A stretch of 64,000 bases of DNA from Streptomyces fragilis (GCF_003112515.1 NZ_BEVZ01000002.1:1178001-1242000); one strand, 5' to 3'; positions 1 to 8,596 are shown, numbered from the stretch's first letter. Numbers and translations are program-made. Notes: a model not told the origin generated them from the letters alone.

Positions 1-1275
1 CTCCAGATGGCCCGCGACCCAGGCGGCGACGTAGGCGGCCTGTGACAGGCGGCGTCTACGGGCTGCTCGGTCGGGGCTCAGCTCGGCCGCGCGCCGCAGC
101 CTCGCGATCGCGCCGTCGGCGTCACCGCGTCGCAGGCTGCTGCGGGCCGCCGACTCCACGACGGCGGCGACCACCTCGTCGGGCGCCGTCGTGGCTCTCG
201 CGAGGTGGTCACCGCGCCGCTCGGGCTGGTCGCCCAGCGCGTCGGCCAGCCGACGGTGGGCGGTGCGCCGCTGCTCGCCGGTGGAACCGTCGACCACCGC
301 GGACCTGACCAGCGGGTGCCTGAAGCGCACCGTGCGGCCGTTCTCCGCGACCATGACCAGGTGGTCGCGCTCTGCGGGAGCGAGTCCGTCGAGCCCGCCC
401 GCTCCGCCGGCCGCCTCGACAATGCCGAGGTCGCCGGAGCCCTCGAGAGCCGCGAGCAGCAGTACCTCGCGCGTTCTCTGCGGTAGCCGTCCGACGCGGG
501 CGCTGTACAGAGCGCGCACGTCCCGTCCCTGGCCGCTCACCCACCCCGCCCCCTGGCCGTGCTGGCCGTCGGACGCTGCGGTGGACCCGGCGAACTCGAG
601 CAGAGCCAGGGGGTTTCCCTGTGCCTCGTGCGCCAAGGTCGAAAGGACCCGGCGGGGGAGGTGGGCGAAGCGCCGGGACAGCAGTCGCAGGGCGTCCGCG
701 TCGTCCAGCGGCGCGATCTCGAGCTCCGGCAGACCGGTGGACCGGAAGGATTCGTCGGACTCCTCTCGCCGTGCTCCGAGCAGCCCGATGCGGCGACCGC
801 CCAGTCTTCTGGCGACGAAACCCACTGCGGCCCGGCTCGCCCGGTCGACGGCATGAAGGTCATCGACCACGAGGAGCAACGGTCGCTCCTTCGCGGCCTC
901 GTCGAACAGGGACAGTGCCCCATTGAGGACGGCGATCCGGCTCGGCACGGGGCCGGCGCCGAGACCGAGGGCGACCTCGAGGGCCTCCCGTGTGGAATGC
1001 GGCAGACGACCGAGCTCGTCCGGCAGCGAGCCGACGAGCTGATGGAGTCCCGCGAAGCTGATGTCCGTCTCGTACTCGTCGCCGCTCCCGCGGACGACCC
1101 GCATTCCCTTCGCCACCGCCAGCTCGGCGGTCGCGTCCAGAAGTGCCGTCTTGCCCACGCCCGGATCGCCGGTGAGCAGCAGGGCGGCTCCGTTCATCCC
1201 GGCCGTGTCCAGGAGCGCCGCGAGCTCGGCGAGCTCACCCTCCCGGCCGACCAGTCCGGTCGGGCCGACGCCCAT
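1..1275 (-). CDS. LuxR-family AAA-type transcriptional regulator, C-terminus outside window
   Basis: 425 codons are open from an ATG at 1275 to the window edge, so the protein is partial. Near the N-terminus it reads GLVGREGELAELAALLD. A Walker A (GDPGVGKTALL, about residues 35-45) and a Walker B (LLLVVDDLH, about 132-140) follow, then an arginine-rich helical region typical of STAND/AAA ATPases. This is the N-terminal layout of large LuxR (LAL or MalT-like) regulators of about 900 residues, which carry a LuxR helix-turn-helix at the C-terminus. That part is not visible here, so DNA binding is inferred from the family. No neighbour suggests a target; upstream DNA is a 400-bp stretch without a gene. 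Confidence 0.85.
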   Translation of the reverse strand, partial: MGVGPTGLVGREGELAELAALLDTAGMNGAALLLTGDPGVGKTALLDATAELAVAKGMRVVRGSGDEYETDISFAGLHQLVGSLPDELGRLPHSTREALEVALGLGAGPVPSRIAVLNGALSLFDEAAKERPLLLVVDDLHAVDRASRAAVGFVARRLGGRRIGLLGARREESDESFRSTGLPELEIAPLDDADALRLLSRRFAHLPRRVLSTLAHEAQGNPLALLEFAGSTAASDGQHGQGAGWVSGQGRDVRALYSARVGRLPQRTREVLLLAALEGSGDLGIVEAAGGAGGLDGLAPAERDHLVMVAENGRTVRFRHPLVRSAVVDGSTGEQRRTAHRRLADALGDQPERRGDHLARATTAPDEVVAAVVESAARSSLRRGDADGAIARLRRAAELSPDRAARRRRLSQAAYVAAWVAGHLE

Positions 1276-1671
1276 GTCTGTCCTTGACCTCGCCCACATC
1301 CGCCGTGTCCCCCGCTATGCCTCGCGAGGCAGTCGAACCTTCAGCCACGCACTTGACCAGCAATTGTTGCACCCACCGGCGAACGGAGCCTGGAGCCATC
1401 TGCTTCGCCGGCACCCGCAGCTCCCGGAGGAAGAGCATGCAGAACACCAGCCGGGCGCTGTGGCCGCACCGCAACAACAGCACGAAGGTCACGTGGATCA
1501 CCGTGCCGGTCGTCCCCCGCCCGGCGAAGAGAGCTGGCCGTAGGCGTACCGGAGAAAGTCGCCCTGGGCCTCGCCGTGCAGGCTGGCGCCCGGTTCACAG
1601 AACTGGCACCGCGACGCCTTCCTCTTCCTCGCCCATCCCGCGCTCCGGGCTCGCCTCGAGCGCCGTCAGCG
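1276..1671. other. Region without a convincing gene
   Basis: About 400 bases between the LuxR-type regulator and the ltrA remnant. A leftward GTG-started frame of 88 codons (1501-1235) encodes a hydrophobic start followed by a basic stretch, but it runs into the regulator gene in another frame and has no recognisable relative. It probably contains the regulator promoter plus decayed sequence. Confidence 0.4.
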
Positions 1672-2185
1672 TCACCCCGGTTGCCACCGCCACCGCCAGC
1701 GCCACCCCGCCGCGAGCACCGCCCAGTGACCCAGGAACATACAGACGACCACCAGCAGCGCCGTGGCCGGCAGGACCGACTGCTGGGCGATCCCCACCTT
1801 GTGGAAGCGCGAGTGCAGCGCCCACACCATGAGGAGGAACAGCGCTGCCGGCAGCGTCACCGCTGCCGACGCCGACAGCGCCGAAAGGTGCGTCCCGCCC
1901 ACCGCCTGCTCCACCGCGGCCTCCAGGCCGGCCCCGATCGCGGCACCCGAGGCGAAGATCAGGTAATGGCCGTAGCCCCAGAGGAAGGACCGCCGGTTGG
2001 ATCGGAGGTGCCCGTGGATGGGAACCGCGGAGTGCACCCACCAGGCGGCGAAGACGATCAGTAGGGGTGGGCCCGCTCCGCATACAGCGGCACGGCCATC
2101 TCCAGCAACGCCATCACCAGGAAGACCCACGGGCGGCCGGCCTCCGGCAGGGCCAGGAGCCCCAGCCAGCCGATCCGGCACTCGC
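1672..2185 (-). pseudogene. ltrA-like (low temperature requirement A) remnant with internal deletion
   Basis: Two leftward frames together match the middle and end of LtrA-family membrane proteins. The first reads GWLGLLALPEAG and ends MAVPLYAERAHPY then stop (about 2185-2057). The second, one frame away, starts at LLIVFAAWWVHS and continues through FLWGYGHYLIFASGAA to about 1672. In intact LtrA proteins the ERA(H)P segment is followed by a block of about 50 residues (HPHHIAERYGLF...GES type) before the VFAxWW helix. Here the two are joined directly with a frame change, so the block is deleted. The N-terminal half of the roughly 380-residue family is also missing. The gene is therefore dead. 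The family assignment rests on remembered family motifs. Confidence 0.65.
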
Positions 2186-2256
2186 GCCGTGAGCCTGCGT
2201 AGTGGTCTGTGGTGCGGGCACCGCGGAGCACACCGGCGGCGGAGCCGGGCTGCTTG

Positions 2257-2616
2257 TCATCTGGTGAGCCAAGCTCCGAAATGCCGCTGCAGTCGGGGAT
2301 TGATCTGCCAGACCATCGCTGCTGCCGCCGCCGGGACGAGTACAGCGAGTCGCACCGGCAGGTACAGATCCTCCAGAACAGGATTCGTGGCCAGGCCCAG
2401 CAGGACGATGGTGGGGTAGATAGCGCACACGGTGAGGAGCCACAGCTTCCAACGCCGGACGGCGGCCGGAACGGTGGGGACAAGCCGAGGTTCGGCGTTC
2501 GCGTACGCGTTCCGACTCTGCGCCCGGAGCGTGTGCCGGATGTCTGTCACTGCCGGTGGACTCGGCAGTCCAGGATCGTCGGCACCGTAGGCATCGGAAA
2601 CAGTTCTCTCGTTCAT
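2257..2616 (-). CDS. Small two-helix membrane protein, unknown function
   Basis: 119 residues from an ATG at 2616. The first 50 residues are polar. Residues about 55-80 (KLWLLTVCAIYPTIVLLG) and 87-105 (LPVRLAVLVPAAAAAMVW) look like two membrane helices, ending RHFGAWLTR. The two-helix part resembles the membrane tail found after the ABM domain in some actinobacterial antibiotic-biosynthesis-monooxygenase-like proteins (pattern WKxWLxxxxAIYPxxxLL...LPLxxR). No ABM domain is present here, so this may be a stand-alone tail or a degraded fusion. It lies just upstream of the ltrA remnant on the same strand, in a decaying neighbourhood. Function unknown. Confidence 0.6.
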   Translation of the reverse strand: MNERTVSDAYGADDPGLPSPPAVTDIRHTLRAQSRNAYANAEPRLVPTVPAAVRRWKLWLLTVCAIYPTIVLLGLATNPVLEDLYLPVRLAVLVPAAAAAMVWQINPRLQRHFGAWLTR

Positions 2617-2948
2617 GGACCACTCCCAATCGACATGCGGCGTATCGTTTTGCTTCCATCGGTTCCTGCGCGACCGAGGCGATGTTGGCGCTGCGTGGTG
2701 GGCGGCCCGAGCGCAACAGCGGCATCCGTTGCCGGGTGGGCAGCGCAGGGCCCAGATGGCTCACCGCCAGCCGCTGCTGGTATCCGTTTGCCGGCATGCT
2801 TCGGATGGTGCCGTTCCGAGCGGGTAGGCCGGCGATGCATTGGCCGGCCCCGAAGCGTTGCGCGACCGGCACCCGTCGCAGCGGGTTACGACCGTGCGGC
2901 AACAACTGGTGCCTGGCTCCCGCAAGCTCCTCAGCCAGAGGAGGGCTA
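2617..2948. other. Intergenic region, no gene seen
   Basis: About 330 bases between the aldehyde dehydrogenase terminator and the small membrane protein. No frame with plausible codon use or a recognisable product was found. It should hold the promoter of the small membrane protein. Confidence 0.5.
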
Positions 2949-2972
2949 CCCGGCGCCCAGTTGGGCGCCGGG
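2949..2972 (-). terminator. Hairpin terminator of the aldehyde dehydrogenase gene
   Basis: A perfect inverted repeat: CCCGGCGCCC, loop AGTT, GGGCGCCGGG. It lies 16 bases beyond the stop codon of the leftward aldehyde dehydrogenase gene. There is no U-tract, as is usual for streptomycete terminators. Confidence 0.75.
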
Positions 2973-2988
2973 CCAGGCGATGATCTGA

Positions 2989-4446
2989 TCAGTGCGCGGA
3001 CTGGGTGTGGTCCTGCTCCACGTACACCTTGAGGGCCTGGAACTCCTCGATCGCTCGCGGGCCGCACAGGTAGCCGTAACCGCTTCCCTTGACGCCGCCC
3101 TCCTCGAAGTCCTCGCTGATGGCTCCCCAGGTGTTGATCCACACCGTGCCGGTGCGGATGCGCCGGGCGATCCGGCGGGCCTTCATCGAGTCCGAGCTGA
3201 ACACCGAGGCGGCCAGGCCGTAGATGGTGGCATTCGCCTTGGTCACCGCGTCGTCCTCGTCGTCGAAGATCTCGAACGTCTGGACCGGACCGAAGACCTC
3301 CTCCTGCACGATCCGGACGTCGGTGCGGTCGACCTCGATCAGGCTCGGCCGGTAGAACGCGCCGGCGGCCAGCGGGCCGTCGGTGACCACACCGCCGCGC
3401 AGCAGCACCGTGCCGTACGAGGTGGCTTCCTCGACGATCGCGTCCACCCGCTGGGCGGACGCCCGGTCGATCACCGGGCCGAGCTGGGCCTTCTCGTCGT
3501 CGCCCGACCCGAGCCGCACCTGCGCGAGTGCGGCGGTGAGCCGAGTGCGCACCTGGTCGGCGATGTCCCGGTGAACCAGTACACGGGAGCCGGTGCAGCA
3601 GAACTGCCCGTTCATCAGCACCAGCGACTGCACCACGGTGGGGATCACCATGTCCAGATCGGCGTCGGGAAAGATCACCATGGGCGCCTTGCCGCCCAGT
3701 TCCAGACCGATCCGCTTGAGTGTGGTGGAGGCCGCGGCCGCGATACGGCGCCCGACCGGCGTACTGCCGGTGTAGTTGATCACGTCGACCTTGTCCGAGG
3801 AGACCAGGAACGGGGCCCCGGTGTTGCCGGACTCGGTGAAAACGCTGACCACACCCGCCGGGATCTCCGGAACCGAGGCCAGGACCTGCGCGAAAAGCTC
3901 ATTGGTCAGTGCCGTCTGAGCCGGAAGCTTGACCACGACGGTGCAGCCGGCGGCCAGCGCCGGGCCCAGTGCCCGCACGGTCAGCATGATGGGAGAGTTC
4001 CAGGGAGAGATGATCCCGGCGACACCGAGCGGCTCGGGCACCGAGTGGGTGTACTGGCCGGGTGCCGTCTCGGCGGCGCGCCCGGCGGTCTGGGTGCGCG
4101 TAGAGGCCGCCGCGTACCGCAGCCACCCGACCGCACCGCTGACCTCCCACGTGGTCTCACCCAGCAGCTTGCCGTTCTCCCGGGACAACATGGCCGCGAC
4201 CTCGGGTACCCGGGCCTCGAGGGCGTCGGCCAGCCTGCTGAGTGCTGTCGACCGGAGCGAGGGAGTGCGCGCCCATTCGGTGGTCGTGAACGCGGCGGCG
4301 GCTGCGTCCACGGCGGCCGAGGCCTCTGCCTCGCCACCGTCGTAGAACGAGCCGACGACGGTGCCGTCGGCCGGGTTGATCGATTCCAGAACCGAGCCGG
4401 AGCCGGTCCACTGTCCGTTGATCCAGTGCTGCGCGATGGTGTTCAT
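2989..4446 (-). CDS. NAD(P)-dependent aldehyde dehydrogenase
   Basis: 485 residues, the usual length for the family. It oxidises an aldehyde to the acid using NAD(P). Visible motifs are ISPWNSP with the oxyanion Asn near 150, cofactor Lys near 173, GSTPVG (227-232), general base Glu in LELGGKAP (about 249), catalytic Cys in GQFCCTG (about 283) and EEVFGPV. The start is the ATG at 4446, preceded by CGAGGAGCGG. It resembles the betaine-aldehyde/aromatic-aldehyde branch, but the substrate cannot be read from sequence. It stands alone, with its own terminator and a palindrome-rich upstream region, so it is probably controlled separately. It is not close to the mhp genes 29 kb away. Confidence 0.93.
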   Translation of the reverse strand: MNTIAQHWINGQWTGSGSVLESINPADGTVVGSFYDGGEAEASAAVDAAAAAFTTTEWARTPSLRSTALSRLADALEARVPEVAAMLSRENGKLLGETTWEVSGAVGWLRYAAASTRTQTAGRAAETAPGQYTHSVPEPLGVAGIISPWNSPIMLTVRALGPALAAGCTVVVKLPAQTALTNELFAQVLASVPEIPAGVVSVFTESGNTGAPFLVSSDKVDVINYTGSTPVGRRIAAAASTTLKRIGLELGGKAPMVIFPDADLDMVIPTVVQSLVLMNGQFCCTGSRVLVHRDIADQVRTRLTAALAQVRLGSGDDEKAQLGPVIDRASAQRVDAIVEEATSYGTVLLRGGVVTDGPLAAGAFYRPSLIEVDRTDVRIVQEEVFGPVQTFEIFDDEDDAVTKANATIYGLAASVFSSDSMKARRIARRIRTGTVWINTWGAISEDFEEGGVKGSGYGYLCGPRAIEEFQALKVYVEQDHTQSAH

Positions 4447-4464
4447 GGTCCGCTCCTCGTGGAC

Positions 4465-4541
4465 CCGCCCAGGTACCGGGCGGTTTCGATGTCTCCACGA
4501 GAATGGCTCGGCGGCCGCGACGACAGCCTCCGTCAGCTGAC
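4465..4541. promoter_or_regulatory. Two palindromes upstream of the aldehyde dehydrogenase gene
   Basis: At 4465-4483 the arms CCGCCC and GGGCGG flank GGTACC, 19 bases before the start codon. At 4532-4541 there is a perfect GTCAGCTGAC. The first may be a 5' leader hairpin and the second an operator. No regulator gene is adjacent, so both roles are inferred. Confidence 0.35.
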
Positions 4542-4654
4542 TGACATCCGGCCGACGGCAGGCTTGGTACTCCAGTCAGAATCAGTGTCCTGAGCTGGTT
4601 CTTCTTCGGTAGTGGCATCGCCGGGCGGTGGCTTGGTGGCGGCGTCGCCAGGAC

Positions 4655-4723
4655 CCGGTGCTCGCGCAGTACGTCAACGACCGGCCCTACGCGGCCTCGT
4701 CGCTGGTGACGGTCGCGCTGAGC
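4655..4723 (+). pseudogene. Short remnant resembling the N-terminus of RNA methyltransferase Hen1
   Basis: One rightward frame reads PVLAQYVNDRPYAASSLVTV, then VALS, and loses similarity on both sides. The block YVNDRPYAASSxxxVAL is a conserved piece of the N-terminal domain of bacterial Hen1, the 3'-terminal RNA ribose 2'-O-methyltransferase that works with the Pnkp RNA-repair ligase. Only about 23 codons remain. No methyltransferase domain and no pnkp gene are nearby, so this is a relic and not a functional gene. The match is from memory and could be chance. Confidence 0.45.
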
Positions 4724-4831
4724 GCGTCCGGGCGAAACCGGTTGCGTCCACTTCTTCTCGACCAGGCAGGGGTGCCGGGCGAGCAGCGCTCGGGGAGACG
4801 GTCGGAAGAAGGAGGAGGCCGGCGGGAAGGG

Positions 4832-5191
4832 TCAGCCCTCCACCTCGGTCTTGGGACGCGGTGCCATGAAGAGGACGTCGGTGCCCCCGTGATACGCCTG
4901 GGCGGCAAGTTCCGCGGCCTTCTCCGTGTAGGCGGAGTCCTTCTCCATTGCAGTCCGCCCGTGCCGCGCCCGGTTTCGGACCGGCCAGTGTCCACGGCCG
5001 GGGTGGCCGCGAACGGTGCCGACGCCGATGCCGGTACCGATTACTCCACCGGTCACGCCCTTCCACACGTCCACCGAGTTCTTGAAGTCCTCGGCCCTCT
5101 GTTGGGCGGGGCCCACGATGGCCTCCTGCAGGCCGACCGTGAGCGTGCCCGACATCTGACCGGAACCATGCGCGATGTTCGTGATCCGCAA
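4832..5191 (-). CDS. Hypothetical small protein, possible internal double frameshift
   Basis: 119 residues from an ATG at 5191, seven bases after the lipoprotein gene and so probably in its operon. The N-terminal half (GLQEAIVGPAQQRAEDFKNS, then VDVWKGVTGGVIGTGIGVGT) and the C-terminus (MEKDSAYTEKAAELAAQAY) look like normal amphipathic helices. The stretch between, about residues 60-80, is rich in Arg, His, Gly and Pro. In the alternative frame this stretch begins FAATPAV, which fits the preceding hydrophobic helix better. Two compensating frameshifts are therefore possible. No family recognised. Confidence 0.5.
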   Translation of the reverse strand: MRITNIAHGSGQMSGTLTVGLQEAIVGPAQQRAEDFKNSVDVWKGVTGGVIGTGIGVGTVRGHPGRGHWPVRNRARHGRTAMEKDSAYTEKAAELAAQAYHGGTDVLFMAPRPKTEVEG

Positions 5192-5198
5192 CGGACAC

Positions 5199-5765
5199 TC
5201 AGTTCGGTGACGCCTCGGCCGATCCCTTGAGGGCGACAGCGGCGCACTTTCTGTCGATGCCCGTCAGCACCAGTCCGGCGAATCCCTGGGCTGTGTCGGC
5301 CGTCGGGTCATCGGGTTGGGTGGCGGCCAATTCCTCCGCTGTCATCACGCCCGTCATGACGTCCAGTGTCCACTCGCCCTGCTGCAGGTACCAGAAGGCG
5401 CCGAAGTCTCCCGAGTGTCCACCGGTCTTGCGCCACCCGCTCTCCTTCAGCGCGGCGACGACCGCCTCGGCGGCAGACTGGTCCGGCTCGTCCGCCGTTC
5501 GGATCTTGGCGTTCACCACGCAGTGGCCAGTGGGGTCCGACGGCGGCAGCTTCGCGAACTGCGGCCGTGCGAAGCCTCCGGCGTCGACGGCCCTGCGGAT
5601 GTCACGAGTGACAGCCGCAGGAGTGAGTTCCGCGGTCCTTGCGGCGGCAGAGGTCTTTCCGGCCTCGCCGCCCGGCGCCTGATCGGCCTTACTGCTGCCG
5701 GTGCCGCAGGCAGCCAGCATGGAGGCTGCGACGAACACCGTCAGAACTGTCCCCACCCTGCGCAA
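5199..5765 (-). CDS. Lipoprotein, unknown function
   Basis: About 188 residues. The proposed TTG start at 5765 has GGAG five bases upstream. A GTG at 5756 would also work. The N-terminus has Arg-Arg, a hydrophobic run (VGTVLTVFVAASM) and the lipobox LAAC, so it should be lipid-anchored outside the membrane. The mature part has an acidic, Ala/Thr-rich linker and then a compact domain with a Cys in GHCVVN and another in IDRKCAAV, which may pair. The motif GAFWYLQQGEWTLDVMTG is distinctive, but I do not recognise the family. It is followed at seven bases by the 119-residue gene. Confidence 0.75.
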   Translation of the reverse strand: MRRVGTVLTVFVAASMLAACGTGSSKADQAPGGEAGKTSAAARTAELTPAAVTRDIRRAVDAGGFARPQFAKLPPSDPTGHCVVNAKIRTADEPDQSAAEAVVAALKESGWRKTGGHSGDFGAFWYLQQGEWTLDVMTGVMTAEELAATQPDDPTADTAQGFAGLVLTGIDRKCAAVALKGSAEASPN

Positions 5766-6093
5766 CGCTTCTCCACTGGTCCGTAGTCGTGTCGGCGCAG
5801 TCTCGCACGAAGGTGCGAGTCGCGGAGAGATCAACAGTGCCGTCCATCTCACCTGTGCCCTTGCGTCCCGATAAGCCGGTCGGCCGGCAGAAGAGCCTAG
5901 AGGTGCAGGCGCAAAGAACCGGGGACGGCGAGGTCGCCACTTGGGAGTGCGAACCGGACAGGCATCGCCCCCTGGCCGGGGGTCGAGGTGTCGCTTTCCG
6001 GACCCATGCTGATTGTTTCCGGTCGGAACAAGAGTCAACTCTTGAGAGCTAGAGGGCAATTCGTCCGACAATGCTTGAGGGGTGGGACCGGAG
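5766..6093. other. Intergenic region with a short inverted repeat
   Basis: About 330 bases upstream of the lipoprotein and downstream of the CIS-side membrane protein. At 6029-6044 there is a perfect repeat CAAGAGT-CA-ACTCTTG. It could be an operator for the lipoprotein genes or a weak terminator for the gene ending at 6094. Nothing else was recognised. Confidence 0.4.
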
Positions 6094-7455
6094 TCACTGT
6101 GTGATGCGGCTGAGTACGCCGCTCACGTTCAGAACCTCGTGGCACTCCTTCGCCTGTCGGCCGGACGCCGGTGTCCCGGGCTTCCCGCAGGTCACTTCGA
6201 TGGTCACGGTCTCGTTCTCGGCGATCTTGATGGGGGTCACCCAGTGGTAGTCCTGGTTGCGGAAGGTCTCCAGCGCGATCGTGGTGATCTTGCGATCGCC
6301 GAAGGTGATCGTCAGCAGCCCCTCGTCGCCCTGGAAGTTGGCGACAACGATGTCCGTCACTCCGAGGACACTGCCCGCGGGAACCTGGTAGGTACCGGTC
6401 TTGGTCTCCCCGCCGGCCGTCTGCACGTCGATGGTCTCGGAGATCTGGGGGCCGCCGGTGACCGCGGCGCCGTTCTCGACCGAGGCGCCATCGCCTGCTC
6501 CGGCGGACGCCCCCGTCCCCTGGCCCTTGGCGTCGGTGCCCGACCCGGAGGCGGCGCCGGCGCCCTGGGGCTGTCCTTCCGCTCCCTGCTCCCCGGCGGC
6601 CGAGGGGTTCGGTGCGACTGCCTCGGCGGCGGCCTCCTTGGCCGCGCTGCGTACCGCCGGGCGGACCAGTGTGAACCAGGCGAGCAACAGGGCGAGCAGC
6701 GCCGCGAGCACCACGAGCAGCCACCGTGGGAACACCGGGATCTGGACGAACTCGGCGTCCAACGGCGTCCGGACGACCGCTTCGTCGGGCCGGGGCTCCT
6801 GGTCGCCGGACTTCGCGGTGGCCGTGGACGTGGTGTCCGTGGTGTCGACGGTGAACGGCCACACCACGGGGGCGCCGAACCACACCGGGGTGCCGATGCG
6901 GACACGCAGGCCGATCTCCGCCGACTCGCCCGGATCGAGCTTGCGATCCGCCGGAGTGAAGGCGAAGCCCAGCTCCTCGCCGGCCTGGGCGGCGGTGAAG
7001 CCCACCTCCACCGGCGAGTTGCCCCGGTTCTGCACGGCCAGCCGGTAGCGGCCGCGCAGCCAGCCGCGGCGACGCCGGGGGGCCAGCTCACTGTGCAGCT
7101 CCCGGAACTCCTCCACGTGCACGGTGGTTTCGAGCACCCGCACCGCGTCGGGATGTTCGGCGGGAAGGACCCGCACGCCGAGGGGCATCTCGCCGGCCCG
7201 GACCTCCGAGGAACGCGGCGGGGCGAGCCGGACGGTCACCGTTTCGGACGTGCCGGGATAGAGCGAGACCCGAGCGGGTTCCACAGTGGTCCAGGAGGCG
7301 CAGTCCCCGACGATCTCCAGGCTGTACGCCTCGACGATGTCGCTGTCGTTGCGGACGGTGAGACTGGTCGTGGCGGTGTCACCCGGTGCCACGGTCACTT
7401 CCGGGATGTCGAGACCGGGAGCGCCGGAACGGGAAGAGGCTGCAGAAGGCGTCAC
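6094..7455 (-). CDS. CIS-locus accessory membrane protein with Ig-like domains
   Basis: 453 residues from a GTG at 7455. Residues about 1-215 form one or two Ig-like modules (VTVAPGDTATTSLTVRNDS, then SLYPGTSETVTVRLAP). A single membrane helix follows near 242-265 (FPRWLLVVLAALLALLLAWF). Next comes a low-complexity Ala/Gly/Glu linker (about 280-340) and a C-terminal beta domain with a Cys in EVTCGKPG. Proteins of this layout, often mislabelled hydrolytic protein, are common at the edge of Streptomyces CIS clusters. It is divergent from the response regulator across 215 bases. A role in linking the particle to the membrane is only a guess. Confidence 0.7.
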   Translation of the reverse strand: MTPSAASSRSGAPGLDIPEVTVAPGDTATTSLTVRNDSDIVEAYSLEIVGDCASWTTVEPARVSLYPGTSETVTVRLAPPRSSEVRAGEMPLGVRVLPAEHPDAVRVLETTVHVEEFRELHSELAPRRRRGWLRGRYRLAVQNRGNSPVEVGFTAAQAGEELGFAFTPADRKLDPGESAEIGLRVRIGTPVWFGAPVVWPFTVDTTDTTSTATAKSGDQEPRPDEAVVRTPLDAEFVQIPVFPRWLLVVLAALLALLLAWFTLVRPAVRSAAKEAAAEAVAPNPSAAGEQGAEGQPQGAGAASGSGTDAKGQGTGASAGAGDGASVENGAAVTGGPQISETIDVQTAGGETKTGTYQVPAGSVLGVTDIVVANFQGDEGLLTITFGDRKITTIALETFRNQDYHWVTPIKIAENETVTIEVTCGKPGTPASGRQAKECHEVLNVSGVLSRITQ

Positions 7456-7670
7456 GCCGCCACGCTAGGGCCGTGCCCGGGCCGTCACGACGGGCGCGGG
7501 GGCAGACCCCGGGCAGTCACGGTGCCCCGGCGGTCACGCACGTCCCGCGGCAGGAGTCGGCGGCCGTCGCCACGGTCGGGTAGCTCGCGGGCGCCGCCTT
7601 CCCTCACACGCCCCCACCACCCCGCACCGCCGCACGACTTCACCCCCCTCACGTCAGACAGGTAGCCGTC

Positions 7671-8402
7671 ATGCCCACCACTGTGAAGGCCGCACCGGCC
7701 GACTCGGCCCCCACGCCCGCCCCGACACGTATGCCCACGCAGGCCTGGACCACGCGGAGCGCGCCCCGCCCCGAACGCCCCGAGCGCGTGACCGTGGGCG
7801 TCTACGCCGCGGACCCGGTCCTGCGCCTGGGCGTCGTCCAGCAGTTGCGCCAGCGCCCCGAGGTCGATCTGGTCGCCGACCTGGACGCCGAACTGGCGGA
7901 GGTGTCGCTGGTGGTCGTGGACCACGTCGACGACGAGGTGGCCGCCCTGCTGGACAAGCTGCGGCACAACTCCCGCACCCGTACCGGCCTGGTGGTCGCG
8001 ACCCTCGGCCCCGGCTCGCTGCAGCGCGTCATCGAGTGCGGTGTGGCGGCCGTGCTGCGGCGCGCCGAAGCCGACCAGGATCAGCTCCTGCGCCTGGTCA
8101 TGGCCATAGCCAACGGCGAGGGGGTGCTGCCCGGCGACCTGCTCGGGAAGCTGCTCACCCACGTCGGCAGTCTCCAGCGCTCGGCGCTCGACCCGCGGGG
8201 GGTGTCCCTGTCCACGCTGACCGCGCGGGAGGCGGACATGCTGCGCATGGTGTCGGAGGGCCTGGACACCACGGAGATCGCCCGCAAGACCGCCTACTCC
8301 GAGCGGACCGTCAAGAACGTCCTGCACGAGATCATCACGCGGCTGCAACTGCGCAACCGGGCCCACGCGGTCGGCTACGCGCTGCGCAACGGCCTGATCT
8401 GA
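7671..8402 (+). CDS. Atypical NarL/LuxR-type response regulator of the CIS locus
   Basis: 243 residues from the ATG at 7671. A later GTG near 7788 would start right at the receiver domain, and the first 40 residues are Pro/Thr-rich and disordered. The receiver-like part is degenerate: the acidic pair is reduced to one Asp (YAADPVL), VVVD is present, and the switch Lys is replaced (VLRRAEA). The C-terminus is a clear helix-turn-helix (LTAREADMLRMVSEGLDTTE, then IARKTAYSERTVKNVL). It probably binds DNA without ordinary phosphorylation. It lies 195 bases before the TolB-like gene and is the obvious candidate regulator of the CIS genes. Confidence 0.85.
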   Translation: MPTTVKAAPADSAPTPAPTRMPTQAWTTRSAPRPERPERVTVGVYAADPVLRLGVVQQLRQRPEVDLVADLDAELAEVSLVVVDHVDDEVAALLDKLRHNSRTRTGLVVATLGPGSLQRVIECGVAAVLRRAEADQDQLLRLVMAIANGEGVLPGDLLGKLLTHVGSLQRSALDPRGVSLSTLTAREADMLRMVSEGLDTTEIARKTAYSERTVKNVLHEIITRLQLRNRAHAVGYALRNGLI

Positions 8403-8596
8403 CGGCCCCGGCACGTCCGGCCCGGCACGTCCGGCCCAGCACCTCCGGCACGTCCGGCCCGGGAACGGGTGCTGCCCGAAAGCGCACTGCGCGCTTCCCC
8501 CGGGTATGGCCCCGCCGCCCTGCCACCGCGCGCGCGAGGTGACGCAGGGTGGCGGGGGCACGTCCGGATGCCGCGCAGACTGCTAGGGAGACCGTG

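Noticed and set aside
1235..1501. Small leftward gene of 88 codons, possibly a transposase fragment
   Set aside because: It runs into the regulator gene in another frame, has no ribosome site and no recognisable motif.
2992..4593. A 533-codon rightward frame opposite the aldehyde dehydrogenase
   Set aside because: The leftward frame has all catalytic motifs of aldehyde dehydrogenase; this one is a shadow.
6082..7665. A 527-codon rightward frame opposite the membrane protein at 6094
   Set aside because: The reverse strand has a signal-anchor helix and Ig-like motifs; the rightward frame is an Arg/Gly/His-rich shadow.
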